Source: Aplectana chamaeleonis
Lineage: Eukaryota; Nematoda; Chromadorea; Rhabditida; Cosmocercidae
NCBI GenBank assembly: GCA_029168955.1
Contig: JAPDOI010000172.1
Location: forward strand, 372,001 to 436,000
DNA length: 64,000 nt
Direction of reading: 5' to 3'
This document shows, piece after piece, positions 1 to 11,760 of this stretch; the stretch's first letter is position 1, and every line of letters begins with the position of its first letter. The notes under the pieces were generated by a model. That model was not told where the DNA came from. It did no database searches and saw only the letters and a list, made by a program, of their open reading frames with translations. The position numbers and the translations under genes are program-made.

Positions 1-215
1 TTAAGCAGTGAAAGCATGCTGAACGAGTTGTCCAAGGCTCGCAGTTTCCATCATTTGCAACCGCATGCGAGCGGACCTGAATGATGAGGGAGACAGTGAT
101 TGAAGGGGAAAACGGGCTGTTGATCGCTCGCCACTGCTTAGCCCGAAAGGTCGTCTAGGGGGGCGTGGCAAAGTGGCTTCTTGCTGTCGGCGCGCCAGGT
201 TGGCGAATTATCAGT
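1..215 (+). repeat. TTAA-D element fragment, cut by the window edge
   Basis: Aligns by eye with the middle of the D copies near 17600 and 35300: the GAACGAGTTGTCC core, a TTTGCAACC stretch, the CGCCACTG stretch and GGGGCGTGGCAAAGTGGCTTC occur in the same order. Neither terminus is present; the left side is off the window and the right side decays after about 215. Confidence 0.6.
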
Positions 216-350
216 CGTTTCCTTATCAATTCTCGGCCAACTTGGAACTGAATCAGCCATGGCTACAATGCTATAGTGAAAATACGCAACCGCAGGAGCA
301 CCTTGTTCCGCTGCCGTGGACTATAGCTACGCCATGCTTTGTAAATCTCT
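216..350. other. Unassigned spacer
   Basis: No repeat partner or coding signal was recognised between the D fragment and the first A element. Confidence 0.4.
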
Positions 351-842
351 GAAAGGCACAGGACACCCAAAAAATTAATTCTCAGATTTCATGCTTATCT
401 TGGAGAGAGTCACACGTTGATCACAGTGTTATCTCTGAAATCGTCCAAGACCCCCTTTGAACAGAGTTATAGCTCTTCAAAGATGCCTAGATTTTGAGGG
501 TGAAAATTTGGTGGACGAGTTGTCTCAGGCCTGTATTTCTTTTCATTCGCAATCGTTGCGCGAGAGCGAGCCAGGATAAGGAAACAGTCCGGTAATGGAC
601 TGATGAACGACGACTTATTGGAATTCATCCATTCATCGAGCCGCTATCGAGTTCGAAAATCTGTTAGGGATTCGGGCCTGTGGTGGTGAGCGAAGGAGGT
701 CGGGCCTGTGGTGGTCGCTTATATCTCGCTTATTTGGAGGAAATGAGATCTGGCATTTGGCACGTGTTATACAAGAGGGGTCTTCTACACAATTACATAA
801 AAAACTCAAAATTCATATCTGAGGGTGTACTGTGCCTTTAAA
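351..842 (+). mobile_element. TTAA-A non-autonomous element, copy 1
   Basis: Starts with AAGGCACAGGACACCC and ends GGGTGTACTGTGCCTTTAA. Colinear with copies at 1313 and 50973. The left TTAA is degraded to CTGA; the right TTAA (839-842) is shared with the next element. It holds the GTGGACGAGTTGTC core at about 511. No coding capacity. Confidence 0.8.
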
Positions 843-1316
843 GGCAGCGTACACGCTCGTAAACGTAATTGAGATAACTACGGAATTAGAATGGTAAAGG
901 CACCGAACACAACGTCCACGGATTTTGAAGCGTCAAAAACGGCCCACAATGACGCTACACGAGTGAGAAGTTGGCCCCGCCCCTGTATCTGCCCGCCCCC
1001 TGTATTCACGTCTGCAACCAAAACAGGGGTGCTGGACCATTCCCACCGTCGTCGACGTTTGTGGTTTACCTATTGTACCCATTCTACCACCCGCAATCGT
1101 TACTGACGGTGGAAATCGCTCTCCACCTCTGTTTTGAAGGAGGACGCAAATACAAGGGGCGTGCAGATACAGGGGCGGGGCCAGCTTCTCACTCGTGTAG
1201 AGTCATATTGGGTCGTTTTTGACGCTTCAAAATCCATGGGCGATGTGTTCGGTGCCATACCATTCTAATTCAGTAGTTATCTCAATTACGTTTACGAGCG
1301 TATATGCTGCCTTTAA
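839..1316. mobile_element. TTAA-Fp palindromic element
   Basis: Near-perfect palindrome with arms of about 185 bp (839-1025 and about 1145-1316) and TTAA at both ends. Each arm resembles the 3' half of the F family in order: GGGCGGGG box, TTTTTGACGCTTC, TAGTTATCTCAA, ACGAGCGT terminus. It looks like two inverted copies of an F-type 3' end. The two open frames across it (891-1106 and 971-1222) are arm read-through. Confidence 0.8.
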
Positions 1317-1832
1317 AGGAACAGGACACCCAAAAAATTAATTTTCAGATTTTATGCCTATCTTGGAAAGAGTCACACGCTGATCACAGTGTTATCTCTG
1401 AAATCGTCCAAGACCCCCTTCGGACAGAGTTATGGCTCTTCGAAGAAACCTAGATTTTTATAGTGAAAAATTGGTGGACGAGTTGTCTTAGGCCTGTATT
1501 TCTCTTCATTCGCAATCGTTGCGCAAGAGCGAGTCAGGATAAGGAGACAGCCCGGCATAGGACTGAAGAACGACAACTTGTTGGAAGTCATCCATCCATT
1601 TAGCCGCTATCCACCTCGGAAATCTTCTAGGGGGTCGGGCCTGTGGTGGTGAGCGAAGGGGGTCGGGCCTGTGGTGGTGAGCGAAGGGGATCGGGCCTGT
1701 GGTGGTCGCTTATATCTCGCTTATTTGGAGAAAATGAGATCTCGCATTTGACACGTGTTTTACAGGAGGGGTCTTCTACACAATTACATGAAAATCTCAA
1801 AATTCATATCTGTGAGTGTACTGTGCCTTTAA
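1313..1832 (+). mobile_element. TTAA-A element, copy 2
   Basis: Same ends and interior as copy 1. The left TTAA (1313-1316) is the right TTAA of the palindromic element and the right TTAA is 1829-1832. The GGGGGTCGGGCCTGTGGTGG segment is repeated in tandem about three times inside, once per roughly 28 bp. GTGGACGAG core at about 1474. Confidence 0.8.
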
Positions 1833-3740
1833 AACTTACTCGTCGAACTGTAGTGCTGCTCCGATCCTGCTTATTCCCTGCGTTGGAGCAAAAAACCTTG
1901 AATATGCAGCAGCGACCCTTTATCCATGCATGCTCGGATGTGTTCTAAAAGTTTCATCATATATCCACGTCCCAACTGTGCGTATTCAGCACGCGTTGGG
2001 CTAACTGCAGTTCATTTTCCCGGCAGTCTTGACTTAACGGCTGTGCGGAGTCGCGACGACCGGTAGCACGCTGCCGAGCGAGAGGCCTGGGGCGTGCTCT
2101 GAAACTAAACTAGTTGGGCGCGAAGGCTCCGCGGAATCGCAGCGCCGATGTCGCTCGCGACGCTATTTTACCAATACATTCGCCCTCATTCATTCAACTA
2201 AACATTCTGCTCTGAGTAGCTTTTACTGCTTTGATACGCTTCAAGAGTTCCTGGAAACGTCCTCTGAAAAATAATACTCTCAGAGAGCTGTGAGGTGAAC
2301 TTGGAACTTGCGTTCAGAAAAGTGCTTATGCTACAAATGGTAAAGGTCGGGATCATTTTCCGTCACCGCTCGCTGACGACGGCGGAAAATGGTGGAGGGA
2401 GACGCTGCTGTCGCAGCGAGAGAACACTGCGAGGTACTCTCGTCGATGTAGCACGACATGATGCCAACCTCTTCCGCTGCTTGGCGTCCCCCATACTCCA
2501 TCATTTCCCTGCAGCAGCGAGACTCGCCGCGGTGCTACCCTGCAGAGCGCTTTATGGTTTGGACAAAGAAAAAAGCTGTACTCGCTGCCGAACACTGGCA
2601 ACAAACGTATTTGAACACATATGAATAATCGGTCGCTGCTGCCTGTTAAGGAGGCCCTCGCTGGAGACGCGCGAAGCCTCATGTGGCATGCCTATTTTCT
2701 GTTCCAGACACGACAACTACGGCCAGACCCATTTTCGGGAAATGGTTGTTGGTAAAACTTCCCACGTTATGGAGTCCTTGTTGAAGAATATAAGACACAT
2801 TAAAGAGTACGAGAAGAAAACTGTGTTAGTTTCACACAGCTGCAGCAGCAGTTGGTCACGGAAACCTAACAAAATTACTATCCCGACGTTAAGCTAATTA
2901 TCACTGACTTAGTGACTAATTCACACAAGCCTACATACGTCTACGCGTCTTTGACAAACAATTTTTGTTTACAACCGGATAGCGTCTCTCAAGTCACGAG
3001 ATTGCTAGCGACAAAGGAAGCCGCAGGCGGCTGCAGTGATGATGCCAACGAAATGAACACGAATAAGGTTGTTGTGCCCGTACATAGCTGAGAGACGATA
3101 GCTGTAGCATAATCTAGCTTTGTTTGGTGAGGACTCCTCGCCTCAAAACGTTAGTTCGATTCTTGGAGGGAAAGACAGTCAACTCTTAACCTCTAGACGG
3201 AAAGCTTCATGCCTCTCTGGTTGAATCATCATGGATAAAGTTTATTATAAATTTTTTTGGATCAATTGGTTCAGGTGCTGCACTTCGAGGGTTGCAATCG
3301 GTCTAACTTGCCTGAAACTGGTTCCCACACGGCTATATCTTCTTGCAAAACGTTTTATACATATGAAGATCACGATCCCGTCGAAGGGCTCACACGATTA
3401 GAACATTTTTCCACAATGATTTCGCTTGAGCTTGATCTTGCCTTATTAGCTATCTTTCTATTACCTGAGATCACTCTTTTTTATAGGGCCTACAAAAATC
3501 AGACATTTTGCAGATATCGCGCTTCAAAAATACGCTTTCGTGGATCAGCGGAGTAATACTAGGCGGATTAACTTTTCCGAACAACCGGTGACAGACTAAG
3601 TGCACGTGCTAAAAATGGCTCCCGAACAGATATGGACAGAATTTTTTCTGCAAACTTGAACAGAAAAGGGAGTTTGACAGTTCTCTAAAGTTCGTGGGAA
3701 GTTTTCGAAAATCATTAAAGTGCGTTCGGTGAACACTATA
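1833..3740. other. Unassigned region with a GC-rich island
   Basis: No repeat partner was recognised. A GC-rich stretch (about 2380-2680) is open on both strands; see the candidate at 2331-2504. The open frame at 3257-3556 has no supporting features. Confidence 0.4.
2331..2504 (-). CDS. Unrecognised 57-codon open frame
   Basis: On the minus strand two adjacent ATG codons (2504-2499) open a 57-codon frame ending at TAG (2333-2331). The sequence CTGCTGCAG, a plausible 3' splice or trans-splice acceptor, lies about 5 bases before the ATG. An in-frame stop sits a few codons further upstream, so it would be a short first or only exon. Composition is protein-like (acidic N-terminal half, an Arg-rich FRRRQR stretch near residue 45), but I recognise no family. 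It could equally be chance in a GC-rich island. Confidence 0.17.
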   Translation of the reverse strand: MMEYGGRQAAEEVGIMSCYIDESTSQCSLAATAASPSTIFRRRQRAVTENDPDLYHL

Positions 3741-3819
3741 TGGTCTCCACTACATCTATCGATATATGTATATGTACCAAAGTCGAAGTCAGAATTTCTA
3801 CCGGATTACCGAGAAGAAA

Positions 3820-3867
3820 TGCGGGAGAAAGTTTCGGTAAAAAAATTACCGAAAAGAATCTCCCGCA
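3820..3867. repeat. Short near-perfect hairpin
   Basis: About 22-nt arms (TGCGGGAGA..TTTCGGTAA and its complement) separated by 4-5 bases. It is followed by GCACACCCCTG, the same outer end seen on the GGCAAAC repeats at 25474 and 28723, so it may be a shrunken member of that family. Confidence 0.5.
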
Positions 3868-4060
3868 CACCCCTGATCCACACCGCAGCCCTGTCATTAG
3901 TTGCATTGCGGTTGGCTTATTTGGGGCCCAAAGTTAACGGGTCCAACAAAGCTTTGCCTCTGTAGATTTCTCAGACTCTGCCCACTCGTAGAAAGTTTTG
4001 GACGTGTAATCGAACGCCGCACCAGTGAGGATATGGACCACTACTGGCTTCAAGTAGCCA

Positions 4061-4237
4061 GTCCCAATGAAGCTGTCCTCCCACGCGGTCGGGGTGCGTG
4101 CCAATTGGCAGTCATGAAGGCATTTTGTGAAGTACCTACACACGCCTAAGTTATGGCTGACATATGCTGTTCACTAGTGGTCCGATATTCCTGGCAATCA
4201 ATTTACAATTCCCGAGAAAAACTACCGCGAAGCTGAA
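4061..4237 (+). mobile_element. M-family MITE, degraded
   Basis: Left arm carries CCCACGCGGTCGGGGTGCGTG. The interior matches the other M copies (CACTAGTGGTCCGATA, CTGGCAATCAATTTACA, then a CTACCGCGAAG right arm). The right terminus is lost. Confidence 0.5.
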
Positions 4238-4847
4238 GTCGTCTGAGTGGAAGTTGGATGAGGAGAGCATCCCCAGTAGGGTTTATATAGACCGAAAACT
4301 TTTATTTTATTTTATGCAACAACATTGTAGTTTGCGCTTAATTTAACTGCATCACATACCTTGTGAGGATTTCATCGACGCTAAAGCTCCGGGTAAGGGT
4401 AACCGCTATAGAATGAAGATGGAGACTCGACTTCATCAGTCCCATTGGGTTACGTAGCGCGCTCCAAGTCTACTTCGTGAGGACTTGGATACTTTTCAGG
4501 CTCATAGAGTGGCTTGCGGGAACCAGCCCACATCCAGCTAAGAGTCTGCATCTCCCCACTCGAATCTGGTAACCGAAGAGTTCGTAGGATGAATAGGTTT
4601 GGTTTACTTTGATCTGGGATCGAATCCGACCGTGCTCAGCGAACACAGAGCTTTCTGTCACCATGCCACACGAACCCGAATAAATGACCATTATAAGGAG
4701 ATATATTGCTTAGGTCGCTCATTTTGAGCCGGTCGAAGCAAGGCTTATCGAGCTTATCATGTCCAAATGTCTTCATCAATGTTATATTTTGCCATCACCG
4801 ACCATTCCGCCGCTTACTTCGCCAGGACTCTTCCGAGCAATATTTGC
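4238..4847. other. Unassigned region
   Basis: No repeat partner, RNA gene or supported coding frame was recognised. Confidence 0.4.
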
Positions 4848-5419
4848 TTAAAGGCAGCGTACGCGCGAAAAACCATGAACAATTTTTTTACCATTTTTTA
4901 GAGGTGGACCCACCAGGTTGTGATATATCGCAAAAAGGCCACCCAAATCAGTCATGTTTTGGAGAAAAGCTCGTTCGAAAATCCAGAAGCATTCAGCTCC
5001 CTTTTGTTCACGTCTGTCCGGTGTGTCCTGTGTAATGCACAAATGTCGGAAATTTGAACGGCTAAATTGGTTTAGCCCCTTTAACTTTTTAGGTTCTACA
5101 ATTCTTTTAGCCTTTCTGCTGTCAAAAGTTCTCTGAGAACAGGAAGGTTTAAATACACAAGTCTGAACTTGAGGATCTCACGGAATAAAGAAAATAGAAT
5201 TTTGGATTTCCGCGGCCTGTCGTGGCGCTTCTGTTCCTCGTGTTAGATGATCGACCGGGAAAACGCCTTTTCAGACCACGGAGCAGTTTTCACGAGCCCA
5301 TAGCGTTATGAATACGCAACATTGAGGTCTCAAGCTTTGCCAACTATCTTCACTTTGTTCAAACATTGGATTGAGAAGAAAAATCCAAATGTGGTTTTCT
5401 GCTCGGACGCTGCCTTTAA
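4848..5419 (+). mobile_element. TTAA-C element, copy 1
   Basis: Ends TTAAAGGCAGCGTACGCGCG (4848) and GGACGCTGCCTTTAA (5419). The interior shares GGCGCTTCTGTTCCTC, TAGATGA and CACGAG blocks with the C copy near 43200. The right TTAA is shared with the B element that follows. Confidence 0.7.
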
Positions 5420-5909
5420 AGGCAGTGTTCACGATAAAAATCGTTTCTCAGTTTTCTAACCCATCTTGAAAACGGTCCCTTGCTGATTGCAATGATGTCT
5501 CTGGAGTGGCACGAGACCTTCTGGGACTGGAGTTATAGTCCCTCAAAGATTGAGTTAAAAAAGCGTGGTGGACGAGTTGTTCGAGGCTTGTAACTGCGGT
5601 CTTTTGCATCCGATGTATGCGAGCTGACCTGAGTAAAGAGATAAGTTGAGAATGAAGGAAAGAACGGGGCTATTGATCGGAAACCATCGCTTATATCACG
5701 ATCCCGAGTTTTCATTTGTTCACGTCGGAGGGCGGGCATTGCGCTTTTGGGGTTTGCCGTGCACTCAAAGTGGCAACTTCGGGCTCTTTTAGGGCTCTTC
5801 CTGGCTCGCTCTCATGCGTTCTTTCGACGTTAACGTTACAGTGTGCCTCTCCACTACCCATTCTTAGTGGAACCTCAAACGTATTTTTTATCGTGAACAC
5901 TGTCTTCAA
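5416..5909 (+). mobile_element. TTAA-B element, copy 1
   Basis: Left end TTAAAGGCAGTGTTCACGAT, right end ATCGTGAACACTGTCTTCAA. The interior follows the B consensus: GTGGACGAGTTGTTCGAGG at about 5568, a GCCGATG-like block, AACGGGGCTATTGATCGG, GGCAACTTCGGGCTCTTTT, and a CCTCCACTACCC right block. Confidence 0.85.
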
Positions 5910-7380
5910 GGGTTTAGCGTGGGACATTGCAGAGAAGCCGGGTGGAGTTAAGACTTATCAGTTGGCTTAACTTTGGTACATCTTTAGTTTATTTCCACAC
6001 AAAACAAAGAAGGGAAAACGGGCACAACACAGAAAGCAGAAAAATCCGCACTTCCCTGCCCCCAGCAGAAAAACGGCTGCGAAAAGATACATCCATCAAG
6101 ATGGACAGACTTGAATTCAAAAATTTTCATAGGTCTTGGTCTGCCGCACTGGTGGCTAATGGTCAGTTATCCAATGAAGAGTTATTGTCTCCACAGAGAA
6201 GTTCACCAGTCCATGCAACAGACCATGGAGTTATCATAGTAAGAACTCGAATAGACTCGGGGGGTGAATAGCAGGTGAGCGAGGCCTGTTTTGACATTTT
6301 TTGAGTCGGGGGACCACTTTCCACTTTGGGAGTAACCGCAGCGCGCGGCAAAATACATGATTTTTTTGAGGGTATTGAGGAGTAGATTTCACTCGCTTCT
6401 GGAAGACTTGGGAGGTCACATTTGTCACGTATCATCTCCAAGGTGAAGTGTGATAACGCGTTCCTTCCCTCCCCAAGGTGGCGTATCACCTTACTCCCCT
6501 TTATAATAACAAAAAGTATTCTGCAGCTGTCCAACGAAGTATGGTAGAGCTTTATCGAAGTAAGTAACTCTTATTGCATTGAACTCGTGTAGGGTAGATT
6601 ACAATAATTTCATTTGTACAAGATCGTCGTCGGTGAAAAAGATCGAGCTTCGTCCTACCCACCCCTGAGCGACTTCAGTAGTGGGCATACATCGTTGAGA
6701 CCCCTGAAAGTACGCCATGATAGTCGAAGAAAAGTGCTTGACAATCTCTATCATGAAGAGAATGCTCCAAATACTCACTCAACACCAGCATTTTGTGCGC
6801 AGTCGCATAGATCGGATGCGTGATTCTTCCAGCTGCTATTAGCCAGGCAAGACCTCAGAGCGCGACGCAGGTTTTCCTCGGTGATATGAGGCTGGCAACT
6901 AAAAGTTATTTTCAAATGCTGGCTCATATTGAGCCTTAATTGCTGAAGGCTGTGAAATTTTATCGAAAGCTTCTGAAATTTCCAGGTTCTCTTCTTCACA
7001 CTCTAGAGAAAAAAGCTTACCCTTTCATGTCATAGCAGAATCCGTCAGCGTTCTCATCTTCGACAAAACATTTCTTCAAACAACCGCCAAAATTCAAAGC
7101 TGCTTGAGCAATTGACCTGTGTGAGATCTATCGGTGGTGTACGAATACAGGTGTTCTGAAGTGATATACACTCTAATGCTAATCTTACCTTACACCGGCG
7201 ATACCAACAGAATTCACCATTTCTGCACGAGCGCTCAGGACTCGTCTTTCACCTAGGTCAAACATCTTTCGTAGATCAACTCGAGGGATCTGTGGCCCTT
7301 CAGGTGAGTTCACACAACTGAAAATATGCGTTTTCATGCAATGGAGCCAAGATACATAATGCGTCAAGCTATTCCCGCTG
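5910..7380. other. Unassigned region
   Basis: No repeat partner or supported gene. The open frames here (6163-6534 minus, 5927-6271 plus) lack splice sites or recognisable domains. Confidence 0.4.
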
Positions 7381-7387
7381 ACAGCAT

Positions 7388-7640
7388 TTGCACTATACTT
7401 ATGCCACTCGAATAGTTTCGAATCGAATTATTCAACTAACTCGAATCGAAAATATTTCTGAAAGTGCACCGTTCGAATACTATTCGATATTCGGCCCTCG
7501 AAAAATGGCGCCATTCCAATGTTACTCGAAATTCGGATCTCAAAAAAGGATTCATTGGAACGCAATCGATATTCGAGGCCTACTTTTCGAATGAATATTC
7601 GAATTTGAGGACTTCCGAATTGTTTCGATAACATCTGCGC
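7388..7640. repeat. TTCGAA/ATTCGAAT-rich tract
   Basis: Dense short palindromes built on TTCGAA, ATTCGA and CGATATTCG. Similar tracts occur at 18280-18500, 46795-47010 and, with ATCCGAAT, at 62600-62835. No terminal repeat could be fixed. Confidence 0.6.
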
Positions 7641-7655
7641 CGTTGTTGTTCAAAT

Positions 7656-7880
7656 CTGTCCGAATGAGACGGACCGCCCAAGCGGTCGGCGTGCGTGTCA
7701 AGCGGCTGTCACGAAGGATTTTTTCGAACGAGCCTACCTGCGACTGAGATACATATAGCTGATTGGGATATTGTTAACTAGTAGTCTGATACTCCTGCTA
7801 ATCCATTCACAGGTCCAGAAAAAACCTTTGCGACGGCCGATTAACACGCTCGCCGACCGCGTGGGCGGACAGAGACTTTA
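7656..7880 (+). mobile_element. M-family MITE, copy
   Basis: TIRs begin TGTCCGAATGAGAC and contain CCGCCCA(A/C)GCGGTCGGCG; the right arm reads CGCCGACCGCGTGGGCGGAC and loses its outermost bases. The interior carries ACTCCTGCTAATC, shared with copies at 13744 and 53261. Confidence 0.75.
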
Positions 7881-8009
7881 TTTATGCAAGATTTACGGTA
7901 GGTGGCCGTGTGCACCGTTTGACTAGCCTGATCGCATCCACAGATTTTGAAATTATTTGGCGCGCTTAATCTTGTTCTCATAGACTTATCCTCTATAACA
8001 CGTTGTGAT

Positions 8010-8420
8010 TCACATAATTCGAGGCGCGAGCGGCGCGCGCAACGTCTCGGCCTCCGTCTGCCCTGCGCTCTCGCTGTCTCTAACCTCTGCTGCGCACCAA
8101 CACGCGTAGGAACTAAGTGCATTTCGCCGTAATATAGTCTGTAAAATCATTTGGCGCCTCGTCGCGTGCAGCATAAATCAAAATTCATGCGTGCGGCAAG
8201 TTTTTTCTTCTTATTATCCGTTTATTCTATTAGGCCCCGTCATAGTCGGCCGATCGGCTGTAATCAGACTAGCATCTATCCTCTGATTCCGAGCCAAATT
8301 TTCTCAGTTTCCTCGCGCGCTTGTGTGGAGCGAGGGTAGAGACAGCGAGAAAGTATGGGGAGAGGGAGACGCAGCGTATGAATAGAAATAATTTTCACTC
8401 GGAAACAGAGGATACATCAT
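8010..8420. repeat. GC-rich CGCTCTCGCTGTCTCT repeat, two inverted segments
   Basis: About 8010-8105 reads GCGCGAGCGGCGCGCG then CGCTCTCGCTGTCTCT. About 8310-8375 holds a related segment in the other orientation (CGCGCGCTTGTGTGGAGCGAG). Related stretches lie at about 32405-32510, 38378-38460 and 49548-49630. Function unknown. Confidence 0.5.
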
Positions 8421-9267
8421 GCGAATCCGGTAAAGAGAAAATCCACCCTTTGCGTAGTAAGACTACTTAGTGGCCCGCTGCGAGCTCCTGGTTAAAACAA
8501 GTTATACACTAAAGACCGTCGTTTTCTTTACTTAGTGTACCAAAACGCAAACGCGCAGTAACCTTTTGAAAATATGGAAACGAACTTCATAATTGCACTC
8601 AGCGTCAAAACTAACATCCCAGAACACAAAGTCTGGATGGAGGCTCACTATTCGAACTTTGGACTTTGAGCAGAATAATAGCGTTTGAATTGCTTCACGG
8701 TTTTTCATTTATTGTTCACCTGAACTGTTTTCAGGTCGTCGACTCGAAATTGTTCGATATTCGGACCTCATAAAAAGGGGTCATTAGAATCTGTTCGGTC
8801 TTTTCGTCCAGAGCATGACTATGATTTGCGCGCATCCTCCTGCATCTATAAACACAGAACACTTTCACAAGTGGGTAGCAATCATCGAAATCACTTTTAA
8901 AGATTAAAACAGTTATTACAGAGAGCAGTTACTTACGGCGTGATATTCTTCGTTCACTATAATGAACTTCGTAATCTCAATTATACCCCCTTCCCGTATG
9001 AGTGCGCAGGAAAAACCGCAAAACTGGGACGAGAAACAAAAAACACGAAGGCGTCGTGCAGATGAAAAAAAACTAACAAGCTTGTTTTGAAGGTGATACT
9101 GGTCACACAATTAACGACGATGGAACGGACAGTGAAGCTACTAAAGATCAACTCCAATAAATTGATGTGTCCTGTCGTAATAATCAACGCAAAAAAAAGT
9201 TTAACCTTCTCTTGATTCGGAAACCTGATAACTGATCTCATATCGATCAGTCATCTCATTTATAACC
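8421..9267. other. Unassigned region
   Basis: AT-rich; no repeat partner or supported gene recognised. Confidence 0.4.
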
Positions 9268-9737
9268 TTAAAGGCACTGTTCGCGATAAAAATTGCTGTT
9301 CTGTTTTTTTGCCTATCTTGAAACCGGTCCCATTCTGATTCCAATGATGCTTCTGGAATCGTACAAGACCTTCTGGGAATAGAGTTATGGTCCCACAAAA
9401 ATTGAGCTAGGGAGCTTGTAACTTCCGTCTTTTGCAGCCAATGTATGCGAGCTGACCTGAGTTAAGAGAGAAGTTGAGAATGGAGGGAGGAACGGGGCTT
9501 TTGATCGGAAACCATCGCTCATCTCACGATCTCGAGTGTTCCATTGTTCACGTCGAGGGGCGGAGAGGGGCGGGGCTTGCCCACAGCGGCGGGGTTTGGC
9601 CACTTTTCGAAGCCGTTTCGCGGCACCTGGGTAGCTTTTCGTCCCATTTTTTCGTCGCTGTTCTGCTTCTGAGAGCCACGAGAAGCGTTTGTCATGAAAA
9701 ATTTGAGGATTAAGTTTATCGCGAACAAAGCCCTTAA
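9268..9737 (+). mobile_element. TTAA-B element, copy 2
   Basis: TTAA at 9268-9271 and 9734-9737. Left end AAGGCACTGTTCGCGATAAA. It lacks the GTGGACGAGTTG core: sequence jumps from GAGCTAGG to GAGCTTGTAACTTCCGTC, a small internal deletion. The right half diverges from copy 1 (a GCGGGGTTTGGCCACTTTT segment instead). Confidence 0.75.
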
Positions 9738-10405
9738 GTGCCTACCAACCTCGCGTTAATTGATCAGCTTGTTTTGTATTAGATGTACAACCAAATTTTC
9801 AGGGCATTTCCGCAACTTCGAACCTGCATTCGGATGAAGTGACACAATTTATTTTATTGAAGTTGGTGTCTATCGTTACATACAATTTTCTTTTAGGCAG
9901 CGCAGTACCGTCACTTTGGCTTTATCACCACCCTTGTGCACTCTCGCTTGTACATCATACACCCCATCGAAGAATAAGACGTGGATAAGGTCAGGGAGAA
10001 CAGTCAGCGTGGAACCGTTTTCAAGATAGTGCCTTTGAGCCAATTTATAACAAAAGACTCCATGGGGTGCTAATTTTTTCTCTAAAAGTCACTGACCGTA
10101 GTGTATGTATGAGATGCAGTTTTAGGCCCGACGACATCAATTCAAACTCGGAGAAAATCGTGTCAGCACAGCGACTCAAGCCGTAAATTTAAAGTTTTGT
10201 GTGTTATTGCGCCAAACATCACATTACACGCATATTACGCCTTTTTTCAGCGTTTTGGTTTATCCAGATGACACCACGTTTGCTGCGCGGAGATTGAATC
10301 GCATGTTCTGATGCATTGCTGAGGAACTGGTTCGCGCCCATTTTGTCACCCACCAGAGCCTTCTCACCAACCCGAGGCTTTCCTCTTCCTGCAAAATCAG
10401 GAGAG
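9738..10405. other. Unassigned region
   Basis: No repeat partner or supported gene recognised. Confidence 0.4.
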
Positions 10406-10909
10406 TTAAAGGCAGCAGACACGCTCAAAGATGGTATCGATTTTATAAGATAAATCGAAAGTTTGGAGGTGGTTGTACTGGGAACTGACGAAAAAACGAA
10501 CGAAAACTGTGTGCAAATAGAGGAATAACGGTTCTTTTGTTATCAGGTGAAAGTGGACGAGTTTTACGGCGTGCGGTTGAAACAGCGAGTATTAGCAACA
10601 AAACGCTTGAGATAAGGAAGCCGCTATAGTCTTACAGCCTGTACGGGAACGTTAACCTCGTTGGAAGCATCAAAAACCAGCCAAAGGGACCGTATTGGTA
10701 CTATCAATCTGGACGAGTTTGTATTTTGGGGCGGGGTTTTCGAAGCTTAGGGGCGGGGTTGCAGAAATTTTTCGATTCGCATTGCTGAAATTTAGTAGTT
10801 TTGACTCGTTTTTGACGCTAGCAACGGCGTGAGCAGTCTACAAGGAGCCATGCGACTTCAGAAACGTAGTTATCTCAACAACTTTTTCGAGCGTGTCTGC
10901 TGCCTTTAA
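10406..10909 (+). mobile_element. TTAA-F element, copy 1
   Basis: TTAA at 10406-10409 and 10906-10909; ends AAGGCAGCAGACACGCTC and GAGCGTGTCTGCTGCCTT. GTGGACGAGTTTTACGGCG at about 10553. This copy supplies the empty site (GAGCAGTCTACAAGGAGCC) for the palindrome nested in the copy at 15311. Confidence 0.85.
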
Positions 10910-11760
10910 GAGGCGTAAAAAGTCAATCACTTACACAGAGTTGAATTTTTGATCCCAGTGTTATCCTAGTAGTTAGTACTTGGAGATGAGCCGCATAGTG
11001 ATTCTCACGTAATCGTTGCGAAGTTAGTCATCACGTTTACACTCTTCGCCCCGACCTACCGTCAGGTTATGGGTTTATGCCAGCAGGGGGAGGGAAGACC
11101 TTGCACACAAGGTCGCCCAGACAACTCTACAATTCCACTGTACTTGTAAAGTCCTTTCTGATCCTTCCTACTTCTCCCTTGCTTACCCATCATGACATGC
11201 TTGTCACTTTCTTTTTGATTGCATGTCGTTTATTGTCTTCTCGTTTCACGCTCTACTGGCTTGCTTCTGCACATCACCTTCTTGAAGTGTGATGCAGAGA
11301 TTAATGTGGGGTCACACTTGTTACATTTGCATTGTTAGCGCTGTATTCATTTGATATTGAGTCATTTAGAAGTTCCACTCCAGATGTTCCTATGATTCTA
11401 ACCAGTTTTGGTTAAACATGACTGCCGTCATCTTTTCATGATCAAAATTAATACGGCTTAGTATTACCCACCCAGTCATAGTTTTGAGCCTACGGCTTGA
11501 ATTAGTTCCATAATAATATTTTTTCGGAGTTGAGTAATACCTCCCTTGCAAAGATCTAACAAACTCTATGAACACCACTTTTCGCAAAACTGGAAGTAAA
11601 GAAAGGACATCCGATGCGTGCAACTTTCTTGAATGACACCTTCTTAAGGAACCTATCAGGGGACTGCCGATGAGACCCGAATGCAACGGGGATAGCTTAC
11701 ATGAGTCACTTGCGGCTCTACATTTGAGATTTGCGAATACAAATAAATGGTAAGCTACCC
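10910..11760. other. Unassigned region
   Basis: No repeat partner recognised. The 132-codon minus frame (11390-11788) runs into the B element and has no supporting features. Confidence 0.4.

Noticed and set aside
4600..4640. B-box-like GGGATCGAATCCGACC as a tRNA gene
   Set aside because: No D arm, anticodon arm or acceptor pairing upstream.
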